Positions 36,219 to 44,588 of a stretch of 64,000 bases of DNA are shown in pieces. Made by a program: the position numbers and the translations under genes. How positions within the stretch are numbered: the stretch's first letter is position 1; each line of letters opens with the position of its first letter. The stretch is from assembly GCF_000421705.1 (NCBI RefSeq), contig NZ_ATXN01000002.1:434001-498000 (forward strand), written 5' to 3'. This DNA is from Brevundimonas naejangsanensis DSM 23858 (GTDB lineage Bacteria > Pseudomonadota > Alphaproteobacteria > Caulobacterales > Caulobacteraceae). The notes beneath the pieces are model-generated. The model ran no database searches. It had not been told where the DNA came from and was given only the letters and a program-made list of their open reading frames with translations.

Positions 36219-37681
36219 CCGCCCTCGGACCTGGGCCGGGTGCGGTGCGAGCGGTTCAGCCGCTTCCACGGCCGCCAGGCGTCGGTCGCCGACACCGGAT
36301 CGCCGAACTGCCACTCGGCGAACATCCGCTCGACCCGCGTCGGCTCTGCGGCGCCCAGCGGCTTCATCCGCGCCTGACCAAAAGTCTGGATCGCCTGCGC
36401 CACCGAACCCAGCAGGGTTTCCGCCTCGGCGAAGGCCTCGCCCGAGACGCCGATGAAATGGCCCAGCGAGTGGCGACGAAAGCGCCGGATCACATCGCGC
36501 TGCTGATCCGTCTGCGCCTCGACGGCCACGTCGCATTCCGTGTCCAGCCCCATCGAGCGGTTGTTCAGATTGCTGGAGCCGATCCGCAGCAGCTTGTCGT
36601 CGATGATGGTCATCTTGGCGTGAACAATGATCCGCTCGCCCTCGTCCGTCACCGGATAGAAGGCGGTGAAGCGGTCATGGCGGTCCGCCTGCTCCAGCCG
36701 ATACAGCACCTCGGCCCGCGCCGTATCCATCGTCAGACCGTCGAACCAGCTGGGGCTGCGCCCGGTCGAGACCAGCACCACCTCCGGCCCGTCCGGCTCG
36801 GCCAGACGTTCGGCCAGCGCCGCCGCCAGCAGGGGCGAGGTGAAATACTGGTTCTCCATATAGATCAGCGACCGCGCCTGCCGGATGGCCTCCAGATGCA
36901 GGGCCTCATTCTCGCGCACCTCAGGTCGGCCCCGGACCTGCGGTTCCGTGCGGGAGATAGCGACCGGAACATCATGCAGCGTCGGCTCGACGCCATCGGG
37001 CCAGGCGTCGCTCCCTCGCGGCGTCGAAGCTTCCAGCACCTCGCCCGTCGCCCGCCGCCAGCGTTCGCGCGCCAGCTCGCCCAGGTTCTGCGCCGCCGGT
37101 CCGTCCAGTACGCACATCACCTCATGCCGCGGCGCCGGAATGACGCCGGTCGGCTCGCACCGGCGCGGATCGCCCGAGAAATGCTCTTCGGTGTCCCAGC
37201 GGTCGGTCGAGATGTCGCCGCCGCCGCAGAAGGCGATCTGATTGTCGATCACCACCACCTTCTGATGATGGCAGGCGCCCAGAATACCCGGCCCGTCCAG
37301 CCGGAACTCCACGATCCGGCGGCGGAACCACCTCTGGGCCTTGTGCGGGTAGAAGCCCTGCGACGCCGCGATCAGCAGGGGCGAGCGCCAGATCAGCAGG
37401 CGCACGTCCAGGTCCGGCTTGTGCCGCACCAGAGCCTTCAACTGATGACCGATCTCGGCCCGGCGGTCGGTCAGCGGCCCCTCCGGATCGAGCCGCGTGC
37501 GGGGATCGAACTGCCAGCCCAGAATCAGGATCGACCGTTTCGCCTTGTGCAGCGCCGAGGACAGGGCGTCGAAATAGGCCTTGTTCTCCATCAGCGGCGC
37601 GAAACGATGCGCAGGCGCAGACCGCCACACGCCCGGACCCGGCTCGATCAGACTGGCTTCATAAGAACGATCTGGCCCCAT
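36203..37681 (-). CDS. Phospholipase D-like / cardiolipin synthase-like protein
   Basis: 492 residues with two complete HKD active-site motifs: HHQKVVVIDNQIAFCGGGD near residue 150 and VHAKMTIIDDKLLRIGSSN near residue 355. Each half carries a GG/GS phosphate-binding signature. No clear membrane helix or signal peptide is seen, unlike true cardiolipin synthase. It probably hydrolyses or transfers phosphatidyl groups. Its 3' end overlaps the EEP gene. Confidence 0.9.
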   Translation of the reverse strand: MGPDRSYEASLIEPGPGVWRSAPAHRFAPLMENKAYFDALSSALHKAKRSILILGWQFDPRTRLDPEGPLTDRRAEIGHQLKALVRHKPDLDVRLLIWRSPLLIAASQGFYPHKAQRWFRRRIVEFRLDGPGILGACHHQKVVVIDNQIAFCGGGDISTDRWDTEEHFSGDPRRCEPTGVIPAPRHEVMCVLDGPAAQNLGELARERWRRATGEVLEASTPRGSDAWPDGVEPTLHDVPVAISRTEPQVRGRPEVRENEALHLEAIRQARSLIYMENQYFTSPLLAAALAERLAEPDGPEVVLVSTGRSPSWFDGLTMDTARAEVLYRLEQADRHDRFTAFYPVTDEGERIIVHAKMTIIDDKLLRIGSSNLNNRSMGLDTECDVAVEAQTDQQRDVIRRFRRHSLGHFIGVSGEAFAEAETLLGSVAQAIQTFGQARMKPLGAAEPTRVERMFAEWQFGDPVSATDAWRPWKRLNRSHRTRPRSEGGQAPG

Positions 37682-37834
37682 GACCCTCCGATGGCCGATT
37701 CGCGTGACGGCTTGATGCGCGGCCTCTACAGCAGAGGTCGAGCGGTTGCAGATCGTTCCATTTTCGCATCAGCACGGTCAATGGCGACGCTCCTTCACTT
37801 CGCCGCATTGTCGCCGGAACCGTGATCTGTCATT

Positions 37835-38026
37835 ATGCGCGCCATGCAAGCTCTGATCGAAATGGTGATCGGCCTCATCGCACTGCTCGCCGCAGTCGCG
37901 CTGTCGCAGTTCGGCGTCGATCTCAGCCCGACGAAGAAGTCGGATGGCGAGATCCACCGGGTCGAAAAGAAGTGCGGCGACGCCCCGTCCACCCACATTC
38001 AGGTCAACGCCCCGACCTCCTGCTGA
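37835..38026 (+). CDS. Possible small membrane protein
   Basis: 63 codons from ATG 37835 (or 37844). An N-terminal hydrophobic helix (MVIGLIALLAAVALSQFGV) is followed by a polar tail with Lys and two cysteines (KKCGDAP, PTSC). Composition is that of a real one-helix protein rather than a random frame, but there is no strong ribosome site and no recognised family. A TGAAGC/GCTTCA hairpin follows at 38045-38060. Confidence 0.45.
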   Translation: MRAMQALIEMVIGLIALLAAVALSQFGVDLSPTKKSDGEIHRVEKKCGDAPSTHIQVNAPTSC

Positions 38027-38171
38027 TCCACAGCTTAGGCTTAGTGAAGCCGCCGCTTCAGGCCGGATAATACGCCCTCCAGCCTTTTCGCTTCTCGTTA
38101 CAGTCGTTAGGGTCGCTCCGCACACGACCTCGCCCGCGTCTCCAGGCGACCAGTAATCGAGATCGACGCCC

Positions 38172-40760
38172 ATGAAATCCCGCCCTCGGCCGCCGCTCAA
38201 CCTGACCGACTCCGAGCCCGCCCTTGAGGACGAGGCCCCCGTGATCGCGTCCGACGCCCAAGCTGATGCGGCCACGCCCGAGCCGATGCCTGAGCATCCG
38301 CCGCTGCCTGAATCCGCCCCCGTCCCAGAACGGCCGATGTCTGAGCGTCAGCGCCGCCGCCTGGCCGAACAGCAGGCGATCGCCGAACAGCGCGCGGCTG
38401 AGGCGGAAAAAGCAGCCCGCACCCTGGCCATTCTGGGCGAGTCGGCCGACGCGCCGCCCGCCACCGTCGAATCAACGCCCCTTACCGTTCCCCCCTCCCC
38501 TCGCGCCAAGTCGGCCAAGGGCGGCGCCAACCACGCCTATCTGATCGCCGGGCTGGCGTCGGCCCTGTGGGTCGGCGGGCTGGCGTCCTGGTTCGCCTAT
38601 GAGCTGGGCTCCGGGATGATGGAGTTGGATCCGCTGCGGCTGGCGGTCTACGGCCTGATCCTTCTGGCGCCGGTCGGCCTTTCGATCCTGCTGGCCCACG
38701 CCGTGCGTCAGGGCGCCGGTCTGGCGCAAGAGACCCGTCGCGCCCGCGAAATGGCGAACGCCCTGGTCGGCCCGACCGCCCTGGCCGCCAACGAAGCCGG
38801 TCAGGTGCTGACCAGTCTGCGCGGCGATATCGACCTGGCCGCACAGGCCGCCGAACGCGCGCGCAACGACATGGCCCAACTTCGCGAGGCCCTGGCCAAG
38901 GAAACCGCCCTGCTGAACGAGGCTGCCGAACGCGCCGGCGGCACGGCCCGCCAGTTGACCGAAAAGATGTCGGCCGAGCGGGAGCAGATGCACGGCCTCA
39001 GCGGCCGTCTGGAAACCCAGGCCTCCAACGTGGTCGAAACGGTCGAGCGCCAGTCGCGCATGGTGGCCGACGCCTCCGACCTGGCTCAGACGCAGTTGCG
39101 CGAGGCCGAAGCCGCCCTGGCCGCCCGCGCCGCCGACCTGGCCGCCGCCGCCAATGAAGCGCAGGACGCCGCCCGCGCCGCCGCCGACGACCTGGCCCGC
39201 CAGACCCTGCGTCTCGAAACCGCCGGCTCCGGCGTCGCTGAACAGATTCAATCGGTCGAGGAAGGTCTGGGCCAACAGCGCGCCGCCCTGGTCACCGCCG
39301 CCTATGCCCTGCGCACCGATCAGGAAGACTTCTCGGCCCAGGTGGAGAGCCAGCGCGCGCAGCTTCTGGATCACCTGTCCCAGACCCGCACCGCCGCCGA
39401 CGACCTGAACCTGAAGGGCGAAGAGGCGGCCAACGCCATCAAGGCCCAGGTCGAGGCCGTGGTCGATCAGTTCCAGGCCCTGGTGCAGTTGTCTCAACGT
39501 GAAGCCGACGGCTTCGACCACGCCACCAAGCTGGCGCTGGACCGGTTCGAGGCGCTGTCCGCCGAATCCCGCGACCTGCTGGTCGAAGAGACGCGCCGTT
39601 CGCTGGCGGCGCTTCAGGCCACGGCCGACGCCCAGCGTCAGGCGGCCGACACGGCCATCGAACAGGCGCAGATTCGCGCCGACCGCCTGGGCGAATCCCT
39701 GTTCGACGCCGCCCAGCAGGCCGACGCCGCCGCCGAGGCCCGCATCGAGGGCGCCCGTCGCATCATCGGCCAGACGGCTGAGATGGTGGACCAGACGGGC
39801 GAGCGCCTGATCGACAGCCTTCACGCCACCCTGACCCGCGTCACCGAGGCCCTGACCCAGGTCGAACAGGCCGTGTCCGAGATGGACGAACGCGCCAGCC
39901 GCCTGCCCCAGGAAGCCCAGAACCGTGTGGACTCGGTCCGCGCCGCCGTCGAAAACGGCCTGACCGCCCTGAGCGCCGCCTCCCGTAAGGCGGCCGAGGA
40001 CACCGAAGCCCTGGAAAACGGCTTCCAGGAACGCGTCCGTCGCAACTACGACATGCTGACCGAGGCTGTGCGCCTGATGGGCGCCGTGTCCGGCGAAGGC
40101 GGCCGTCGTCGTCCCTTGAACCAGCCCGCCCCGACCGAGCGCTCCGCTGAACGGCCGCATGACAGCCTGCGCGGACGGCTGCGCCCGCAGAACGCACCGG
40201 AGGGAGACATCGAAGCCATCCCGGCCGCGCCGCAGGCCCGACCGGCGCCGCCGCCGCGTGATACGACGCCGCCCGCGCCGCCCCACAGACACGAGGCGCC
40301 CGCCGCCGATCTGGACTGGAACGATCTGTCCGCTCCCAACGGCGGCCCTCAGACCGACGCCGCATCGCACGCCCCGGCGGCGCCGATCGGTTCGCCCGAA
40401 GAGATCGACGCCTTGGCCTCGCGCATCACCGACGCCATTCGGCGCATGGGCGTGGACCCCAACGCCCTGCTGCCGCGCCCACGCATCGAGGAAACGGCCC
40501 AGGCCTTCGCCGCCCATGACCCGTCGCGCGCCCGCCAGATCGTCCGCCGGGTGGCGCCCGCCGCCGTCCGCAGCGTCTCGCGCCGCGTGCTGAGCGACGA
40601 CGCCCTGCGCGCCGACGCCGAGGCCTATGTGCGCGCCTTCGCCCACGGCCTGAGGCTTCAGGCCGAGCGCGGCGACGCCCATGACATTCAGGCGCGGCTG
40701 GCCACGGACGAAGGCCGCGCCTTCATGCTGCTGGACGCCGCCGTCGGCGACCTGAGCTGA
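38172..40760 (+). CDS. tipN: TipN-like polar membrane coiled-coil protein
   Basis: 862 residues. A Pro/Glu-rich cytoplasmic N-terminus (1-115) is followed by two membrane helices (about 122-145 and 158-180). A long Ala/Glu/Gln-rich coiled coil runs from about 190 to 640, and a Pro-rich linker (670-730) leads to a compact C-terminal helical domain (about 735-860, with SRITDAIRRMGVDPNALLPRP). This architecture and length match Caulobacter TipN, the new-pole landmark of about 888 residues that controls cell polarity. The match is by architecture and taxon, not by alignment. MipZ and the mre operon, other cell-cycle genes, lie within 20 kb. Confidence 0.65.
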   Translation: MKSRPRPPLNLTDSEPALEDEAPVIASDAQADAATPEPMPEHPPLPESAPVPERPMSERQRRRLAEQQAIAEQRAAEAEKAARTLAILGESADAPPATVESTPLTVPPSPRAKSAKGGANHAYLIAGLASALWVGGLASWFAYELGSGMMELDPLRLAVYGLILLAPVGLSILLAHAVRQGAGLAQETRRAREMANALVGPTALAANEAGQVLTSLRGDIDLAAQAAERARNDMAQLREALAKETALLNEAAERAGGTARQLTEKMSAEREQMHGLSGRLETQASNVVETVERQSRMVADASDLAQTQLREAEAALAARAADLAAAANEAQDAARAAADDLARQTLRLETAGSGVAEQIQSVEEGLGQQRAALVTAAYALRTDQEDFSAQVESQRAQLLDHLSQTRTAADDLNLKGEEAANAIKAQVEAVVDQFQALVQLSQREADGFDHATKLALDRFEALSAESRDLLVEETRRSLAALQATADAQRQAADTAIEQAQIRADRLGESLFDAAQQADAAAEARIEGARRIIGQTAEMVDQTGERLIDSLHATLTRVTEALTQVEQAVSEMDERASRLPQEAQNRVDSVRAAVENGLTALSAASRKAAEDTEALENGFQERVRRNYDMLTEAVRLMGAVSGEGGRRRPLNQPAPTERSAERPHDSLRGRLRPQNAPEGDIEAIPAAPQARPAPPPRDTTPPAPPHRHEAPAADLDWNDLSAPNGGPQTDAASHAPAAPIGSPEEIDALASRITDAIRRMGVDPNALLPRPRIEETAQAFAAHDPSRARQIVRRVAPAAVRSVSRRVLSDDALRADAEAYVRAFAHGLRLQAERGDAHDIQARLATDEGRAFMLLDAAVGDLS

Positions 40761-40774
40761 GAAATCAGCTCAGG
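40751..40774 (+). terminator. Hairpin at the end of the TipN-like gene
   Basis: CCTGAGCTGA pairs perfectly over 10 bp with TCAGCTCAGG around a GAAA tetraloop, with the TGA stop codon inside the stem. No T-run follows directly, so it may be a stability or rho-assisting element rather than a classical terminator. Confidence 0.45.
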
Positions 40775-40847
40775 CTTGACCTCACGACGATTTTACCGGC
40801 ACGCTCACTGAGCATAGCGCCATCCCGACGTACAGGAGCCACGCCCC

Positions 40848-41450
40848 TTGGTGGACACGGATTCCCGCACCCGTCCTGATCGACGCCCCGCCCTCGCCAT
40901 CTGCGTGTGGAATCCGGATTACCCGACCTGGGATCTGGTCGAAGACCTGTCCGGCGAGCCCTGGAGCCCGCCCGGCGCCCGCACCCAGCCGATCCCGGGC
41001 GATACCGACGCCCCGGCTCTCGCCGACCGCCTGATCGCCGCGCTGAAGGATCAGGACTGCGCCGCCCTGCTGCTGATCGGCCGCACCAGCCATCCCGGCC
41101 CCTTCCTTCTTCAGATGCGGGCCGAGAACCGGCGTCTGGACGGCGCCGGCCGACTGGATGAGACCGGCCCGGGCGTTGCGCGCGTCACCGCCCCAATCGC
41201 CGAGATGTTGCGCGATCTGACCGCTGCGGGCCTGTCGGCCATCGCCGCCTCTGACGCCGAAGAAGACGCGGGCAGCTACATCCTTTACCGCGCCCTCGCC
41301 GACCTGCCCGACAGCCTGAACTCACCCTCCATCGGCCTGCTGCGCGCGCCCGAGGGCGCGACCGAAGAGGCCATGCGCACCGCCATCAAGGCCGTCGCCT
41401 CGGCGATGGCGCGTCATTTGACGCCCCTGCCCCGCTCAAGCGCGGCCTGA
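40848..41450 (+). CDS. Pyroglutamyl-peptidase (C15)-like protein lacking catalytic residues
   Basis: 200 residues, start TTG 40848 (or GTG 40851) after AGGAG. The pattern fits the peptidase C15 fold: a GRTSHPGPF loop, an RAENRRLD segment where C15 enzymes have ER-A-N, EDAGSYILYRAL where they have AG-Y-CN, and SIGLLRAPEG where they have GFIHVP. The nucleophilic Cys aligns with Leu and the catalytic His with Arg, so peptidase activity is not expected. It may bind a peptide or act as a scaffold. Its end overlaps the convergent MFS gene by 15 bases. Confidence 0.65.
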   Translation: MVDTDSRTRPDRRPALAICVWNPDYPTWDLVEDLSGEPWSPPGARTQPIPGDTDAPALADRLIAALKDQDCAALLLIGRTSHPGPFLLQMRAENRRLDGAGRLDETGPGVARVTAPIAEMLRDLTAAGLSAIAASDAEEDAGSYILYRALADLPDSLNSPSIGLLRAPEGATEEAMRTAIKAVASAMARHLTPLPRSSAA

Positions 41451-42605
41451 GCCGCCCAACCGTCGCGCCAACAGCAGTCCCGTCACGCCGCCGACCAGCG
41501 CCAGTCCAGCCATGCTGAGATAGGCGCGCGAACCGAAAGCGTCGTACAGCGGCCCGCTGGCCAGGGTCGCCAGGCCGATCAGCACCCCGGCGGAAAGGGC
41601 CGAGCTCAAAGTCTGCGCCGCCGTATGGCTATCCGGCGGACACAGGCGCTCGACGATCTGCACGCCCGCCAGATAGGTGGCCGCGAACGTCAGGGCGTGC
41701 AGCGTCTGCAACGGCCACAGCAGCCACAGCGGCGGCGCAAAAGCCATGACGGTCCAGCGCAGCACCGCCGCGCCCGCGCCCAGCGCCAGAATGAACCAGG
41801 GCCCGATCCCCCGCCTGCGGCGCCACGGCTCGACCACCCACATGAAGCCGATCTCGACCAGGACGGAAAAGGCCCACAGCAGGCCCGTCATGCTCTCGGC
41901 CACGCCCTGCGCCCGCCACAGGATGGCGGAGAAGCCGTAGTAGAAGGCGTGCGCCGCCTGCACCGCACCTACGGCGAAGATGGCGGTCATGAACACCGGG
42001 TCCGCCGCCAGACGCCCCAATCCGCGAAACCGCTCGAACCCCGACAGCGGCCCGTCGTCGCCTACCCGCTCGTCCGGCAAGATGCGCCACGCCGTCACGG
42101 CGATCAGCAAGGACGCCGCCACGGCCCAGATGATCACGACGTCCGCCGACATCCGCGTCAGCAGCCAGCCCATTACGACATTGGCGACGACAAAGGCCGC
42201 CGAACCACACCCGCGCGGCAGGGAGAAGGGAAAGCCCTCTCGCGCCGCGACCTTAAGGGTCAACACGTCGCTGAGCGGGATCAATGCGGCCGCGGCCGTC
42301 GCCCCGATCAGCCAAAAGACGGCCCACGGGACGACGCCCTGCACCAGCCCCGCCCCGCCATAGCCGACCGCCATCGCCAGCCCCAGCAGGGCGATCGGCG
42401 TGCGTCGGCGCCTGAAACCATCGGCCCAGACAGCGATCAGCGGCCCGGTCAGCGCCCGCGCCAGCATGGGGATCGCCAGGAGGGCGCCGATCTGCGCACC
42501 GCTCAGCCCCTGAGCGCGGAACCACAGCCCCGCGAACGGCAGAGTCACGCCGCTGGCGCCGAACAGAAGGATGTATTGCAGGGCCATGCGCGGGGCGGAC
42601 ATCAT
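41436..42605 (-). CDS. MFS transporter of the HcaT/LacY-like group
   Basis: About 389 residues with 12 predicted membrane helices. The first begins directly at MALQYILLFGASGVTLPFAGLWF, as in the 3-phenylpropionate/proton symporter (HcaT) group. Loop 2-3 reads WADGFRRRRTP, and loop 8-9 VEPWRRRRG. An upstream in-frame ATG (42647) would leave only 5 bases to the divergent DUF423 gene, so the start near 42605 is preferred. The substrate cannot be told from sequence. Confidence 0.82.
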   Translation of the reverse strand: MMSAPRMALQYILLFGASGVTLPFAGLWFRAQGLSGAQIGALLAIPMLARALTGPLIAVWADGFRRRRTPIALLGLAMAVGYGGAGLVQGVVPWAVFWLIGATAAAALIPLSDVLTLKVAAREGFPFSLPRGCGSAAFVVANVVMGWLLTRMSADVVIIWAVAASLLIAVTAWRILPDERVGDDGPLSGFERFRGLGRLAADPVFMTAIFAVGAVQAAHAFYYGFSAILWRAQGVAESMTGLLWAFSVLVEIGFMWVVEPWRRRRGIGPWFILALGAGAAVLRWTVMAFAPPLWLLWPLQTLHALTFAATYLAGVQIVERLCPPDSHTAAQTLSSALSAGVLIGLATLASGPLYDAFGSRAYLSMAGLALVGGVTGLLLARRLGGSGRA

Positions 42606-42652
42606 GGCGCGCCATAGCAGACTTCCCCCGATTTGTGGTCTAGACATAAGCC

Positions 42653-43024
42653 ATGAGGTCCTACCGCAAGCTTCTTGTCTTCGCCGGGTTCAACGGCGCC
42701 ATGGCCGTGGCGCTGGGGGCCTTCGCGGCCCACGGCGCAGCGCCCGCTGTCAAAACCCTGCTGACCACGGGCGGCCAGTATCAAATGGTCCATGCGGCCT
42801 TAGCTGTAGCGCTGGCGCTATGGAACGGCGGCGGGCGTCTGGCGCGCCTCGCCGGATGGCTGGCTGCCGCCGGGGGGCTGATCTTCTGTCTGGCCCTGGC
42901 CATGATCGGCCTGCTCAGCCTGCCCGTGATGGGGGCCGTCGCCCCGATCGGCGGGGTCATGATGATCGCGGCCTGGTGCCTGGTCGTCGTCGCCAGCCTC
43001 AAAGCCGCACCCAACAACGCCTAA
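42653..43024 (+). CDS. DUF423 family membrane protein
   Basis: 123 residues with four hydrophobic helices. The family segments GFNGAMAVALGAFAAHG and TGGQYQMVHAALAVAL are present near the N-terminus, followed by a Gly/Ala/Met-rich helix pair (GGLIFCLALAMIG and APIGGVMMIAAW). Members are small inner-membrane proteins of unknown function. It is divergent from the MFS gene and 25 bases upstream of the prolyl aminopeptidase gene, with which it may be co-transcribed. Confidence 0.87.
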   Translation: MRSYRKLLVFAGFNGAMAVALGAFAAHGAAPAVKTLLTTGGQYQMVHAALAVALALWNGGGRLARLAGWLAAAGGLIFCLALAMIGLLSLPVMGAVAPIGGVMMIAAWCLVVVASLKAAPNNA

Positions 43025-43049
43025 TCTCAAAGCAGAACAGGGTCCCAGC

Positions 43050-44021
43050 ATGTTTGCCGTGAACGAAACGCCCCGCCGTGACCTCTATCCCGAGATCGAA
43101 GCCTACGCCTCAGGCTGGATGCCGACCGACAGCGTCCACGAGATCTATTACGAGGAAAGCGGCAATCCGCATGGCGTGCCGGTCATCGTCCTGCACGGCG
43201 GCCCCGGCGGGGCGGTCAATCCGGGGATGCGGCGCTATTTCGACCCGGCCAAATACCGCATCGTCATGTTCGACCAGCGCGGCTGCGGCCTGTCGCGGCC
43301 CAACGCCTCGCTGGAAAACAACACCACCTGGGACCTCGTCGCCGACATCGAGCGCCTGCGCGAGAAGCTGGGCATCGACAAATGGGTCGTGTTCGGCGGG
43401 TCGTGGGGTTCGACCCTGTCGATGACCTACGCCATCAAACACCCGGATCACTGCCTGGCCCTGGTCCTGCGCGGCATCTTCCTGCTGACCAAGAAAGAAC
43501 TGCACTGGTTCTATCAGGACGGCGCCTCAATGATCTTCCCGGACGCCTGGGAGCGCTTCCTGGCCCCGATCCCGCAGGCCGAGCGCGACGACCTGATGGC
43601 CGCCTATTACAAGCGCCTGACCGGCGACGACATCGAGGAACGCAACCGCTGCGCCGTCGCCTGGGCCACCTGGGAAGGCGAGACCGTCAGCATCCAGGGG
43701 CCGTCGGGCAAACCGGACAAGTTCGCCGATCCTGAGTTCGCCGTCGCCTTCGCCCGGATCGAGAACTGGTATTTCACCAATGGCGGCTTCATGGATAGCG
43801 AGAACTGGATCCTCGAAAATATTGACACCATCCGCCACATCCCCTGCTGGATCGCGCAGGGGCGCTTTGACGTGGTGACGCCGATCTCGGGCGCCTGGTC
43901 CCTGCACCGCGCCTGGCCCGAGGCCAAGCTGGACATCATCGGCGACGCCGGCCACGCCTCGACCGAGCCGGGCATCATCGACAGCCTGATCCGCGCCACC
44001 GACTGGGCGGCGACCTTATAA
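43050..44021 (+). CDS. pip: Prolyl aminopeptidase
   Basis: Alpha/beta hydrolase of peptidase family S33, 323 residues, removing N-terminal proline from peptides. The oxyanion motif is LHGGPGG, followed by FDQRGCGLSRP; the nucleophile elbow is GGSWGSTL with Ser near residue 114. The GRFDVVTPIS segment carries the Asp and GDAGHAS the His. Length and all motifs are standard for the cytoplasmic monomeric type. Confidence 0.94.
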   Translation: MFAVNETPRRDLYPEIEAYASGWMPTDSVHEIYYEESGNPHGVPVIVLHGGPGGAVNPGMRRYFDPAKYRIVMFDQRGCGLSRPNASLENNTTWDLVADIERLREKLGIDKWVVFGGSWGSTLSMTYAIKHPDHCLALVLRGIFLLTKKELHWFYQDGASMIFPDAWERFLAPIPQAERDDLMAAYYKRLTGDDIEERNRCAVAWATWEGETVSIQGPSGKPDKFADPEFAVAFARIENWYFTNGGFMDSENWILENIDTIRHIPCWIAQGRFDVVTPISGAWSLHRAWPEAKLDIIGDAGHASTEPGIIDSLIRATDWAATL

Positions 44022-44024
44022 TCC

Positions 44025-44061
44025 GTCATCCCGGCCCCGCGGCCGACGTTTCCGGGATGAC
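44025..44061. repeat. REP-like palindrome between convergent genes
   Basis: GTCATCCCGG (44025-44034) is perfectly complementary to CCGGGATGAC (44052-44061) around a GC-rich loop. The TCATCCCGG core is shared with the inverted pair at 63187-63323. It may act as a terminator for pip and its convergent neighbour. Confidence 0.65.
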
Positions 44062-44070
44062 GCTTTAGCC

Positions 44071-44562
44071 TTAGGCCCCTGCCGGTTTCGGGCTGGTCTT
44101 CTGAACCATCTCGTTGAGTTGGAAGCCGATGCGGCGCGCCTCGCGCTCTTCCGGCTTCTTCACCGCGCTCAGCACCACATTGATCTGGCTGTAGTGCTGG
44201 ATCAGGCGCACAGGCTTGCCGTCGGCGTTACGGCCGAAGAACATGATCAGATCCGGTCCCCAGAAGCCGACGTCCACGATCTGCATCGTGCCGTCGCCCG
44301 GCAGGCCGACCACGCGCGCGCCGATCTCCTCGTCCTTGTCGAGATTGGCCTCGAATTCCTCGATCAGCTTGGACAGGCGGACAAAGGCCCATTCCGCCGG
44401 ATTGTCCCGCATCCGCACGCCCTCCGCGAGGGCAGCCGCCTCGTTCTTAGGATCCGCCAGCACGGGCTGCGGACAGGGCGTGTCGCCGCAGTCCGAAAAC
44501 ATGGCGGGGTCGGCCTTGGGCGCTTCGGCGGCGGCTTGGATTTCGGGCGTTTCTTCAGTCAT
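44071..44562 (-). CDS. Conserved hypothetical protein (DUF6173-like)
   Basis: 163 residues, cytoplasmic, no signal or membrane segment. An acidic disordered N-terminus with two cysteines (SDCGDTPCPQP) is followed by a compact domain from about residue 45. Recognisable features are NPAEWAFVRLSKLIEEFEANLD, IGARVVGLPGDGTMQIVDVGFWGPDLIMFFG and LIQHYSQINVVLSAVKK. I believe this is the DUF6173 family, seen mainly in Alphaproteobacteria, but this name rests on memory. Function unknown. It is followed by rodA (26 bases) on the opposite side of the mre operon end. Confidence 0.75.
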   Translation of the reverse strand: MTEETPEIQAAAEAPKADPAMFSDCGDTPCPQPVLADPKNEAAALAEGVRMRDNPAEWAFVRLSKLIEEFEANLDKDEEIGARVVGLPGDGTMQIVDVGFWGPDLIMFFGRNADGKPVRLIQHYSQINVVLSAVKKPEEREARRIGFQLNEMVQKTSPKPAGA

Positions 44563-44588
44563 GCCGCAAACCTAGCGCGCACAAGCGG

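Noticed and set aside
35792-37825. A 677-codon plus-strand frame across the EEP and PLD genes
   Set aside because: Arg/Pro-rich shadow translation of two well-supported genes; both HKD motifs and EEP motifs lie in the other frames.
42637-42647. Second TCTAGACAT-like palindrome resembling the hut operator
   Set aside because: Only the 8-base core GTCTAGAC is symmetric, and it lies near the alternative start of the MFS gene with no hut function nearby. Probably chance.
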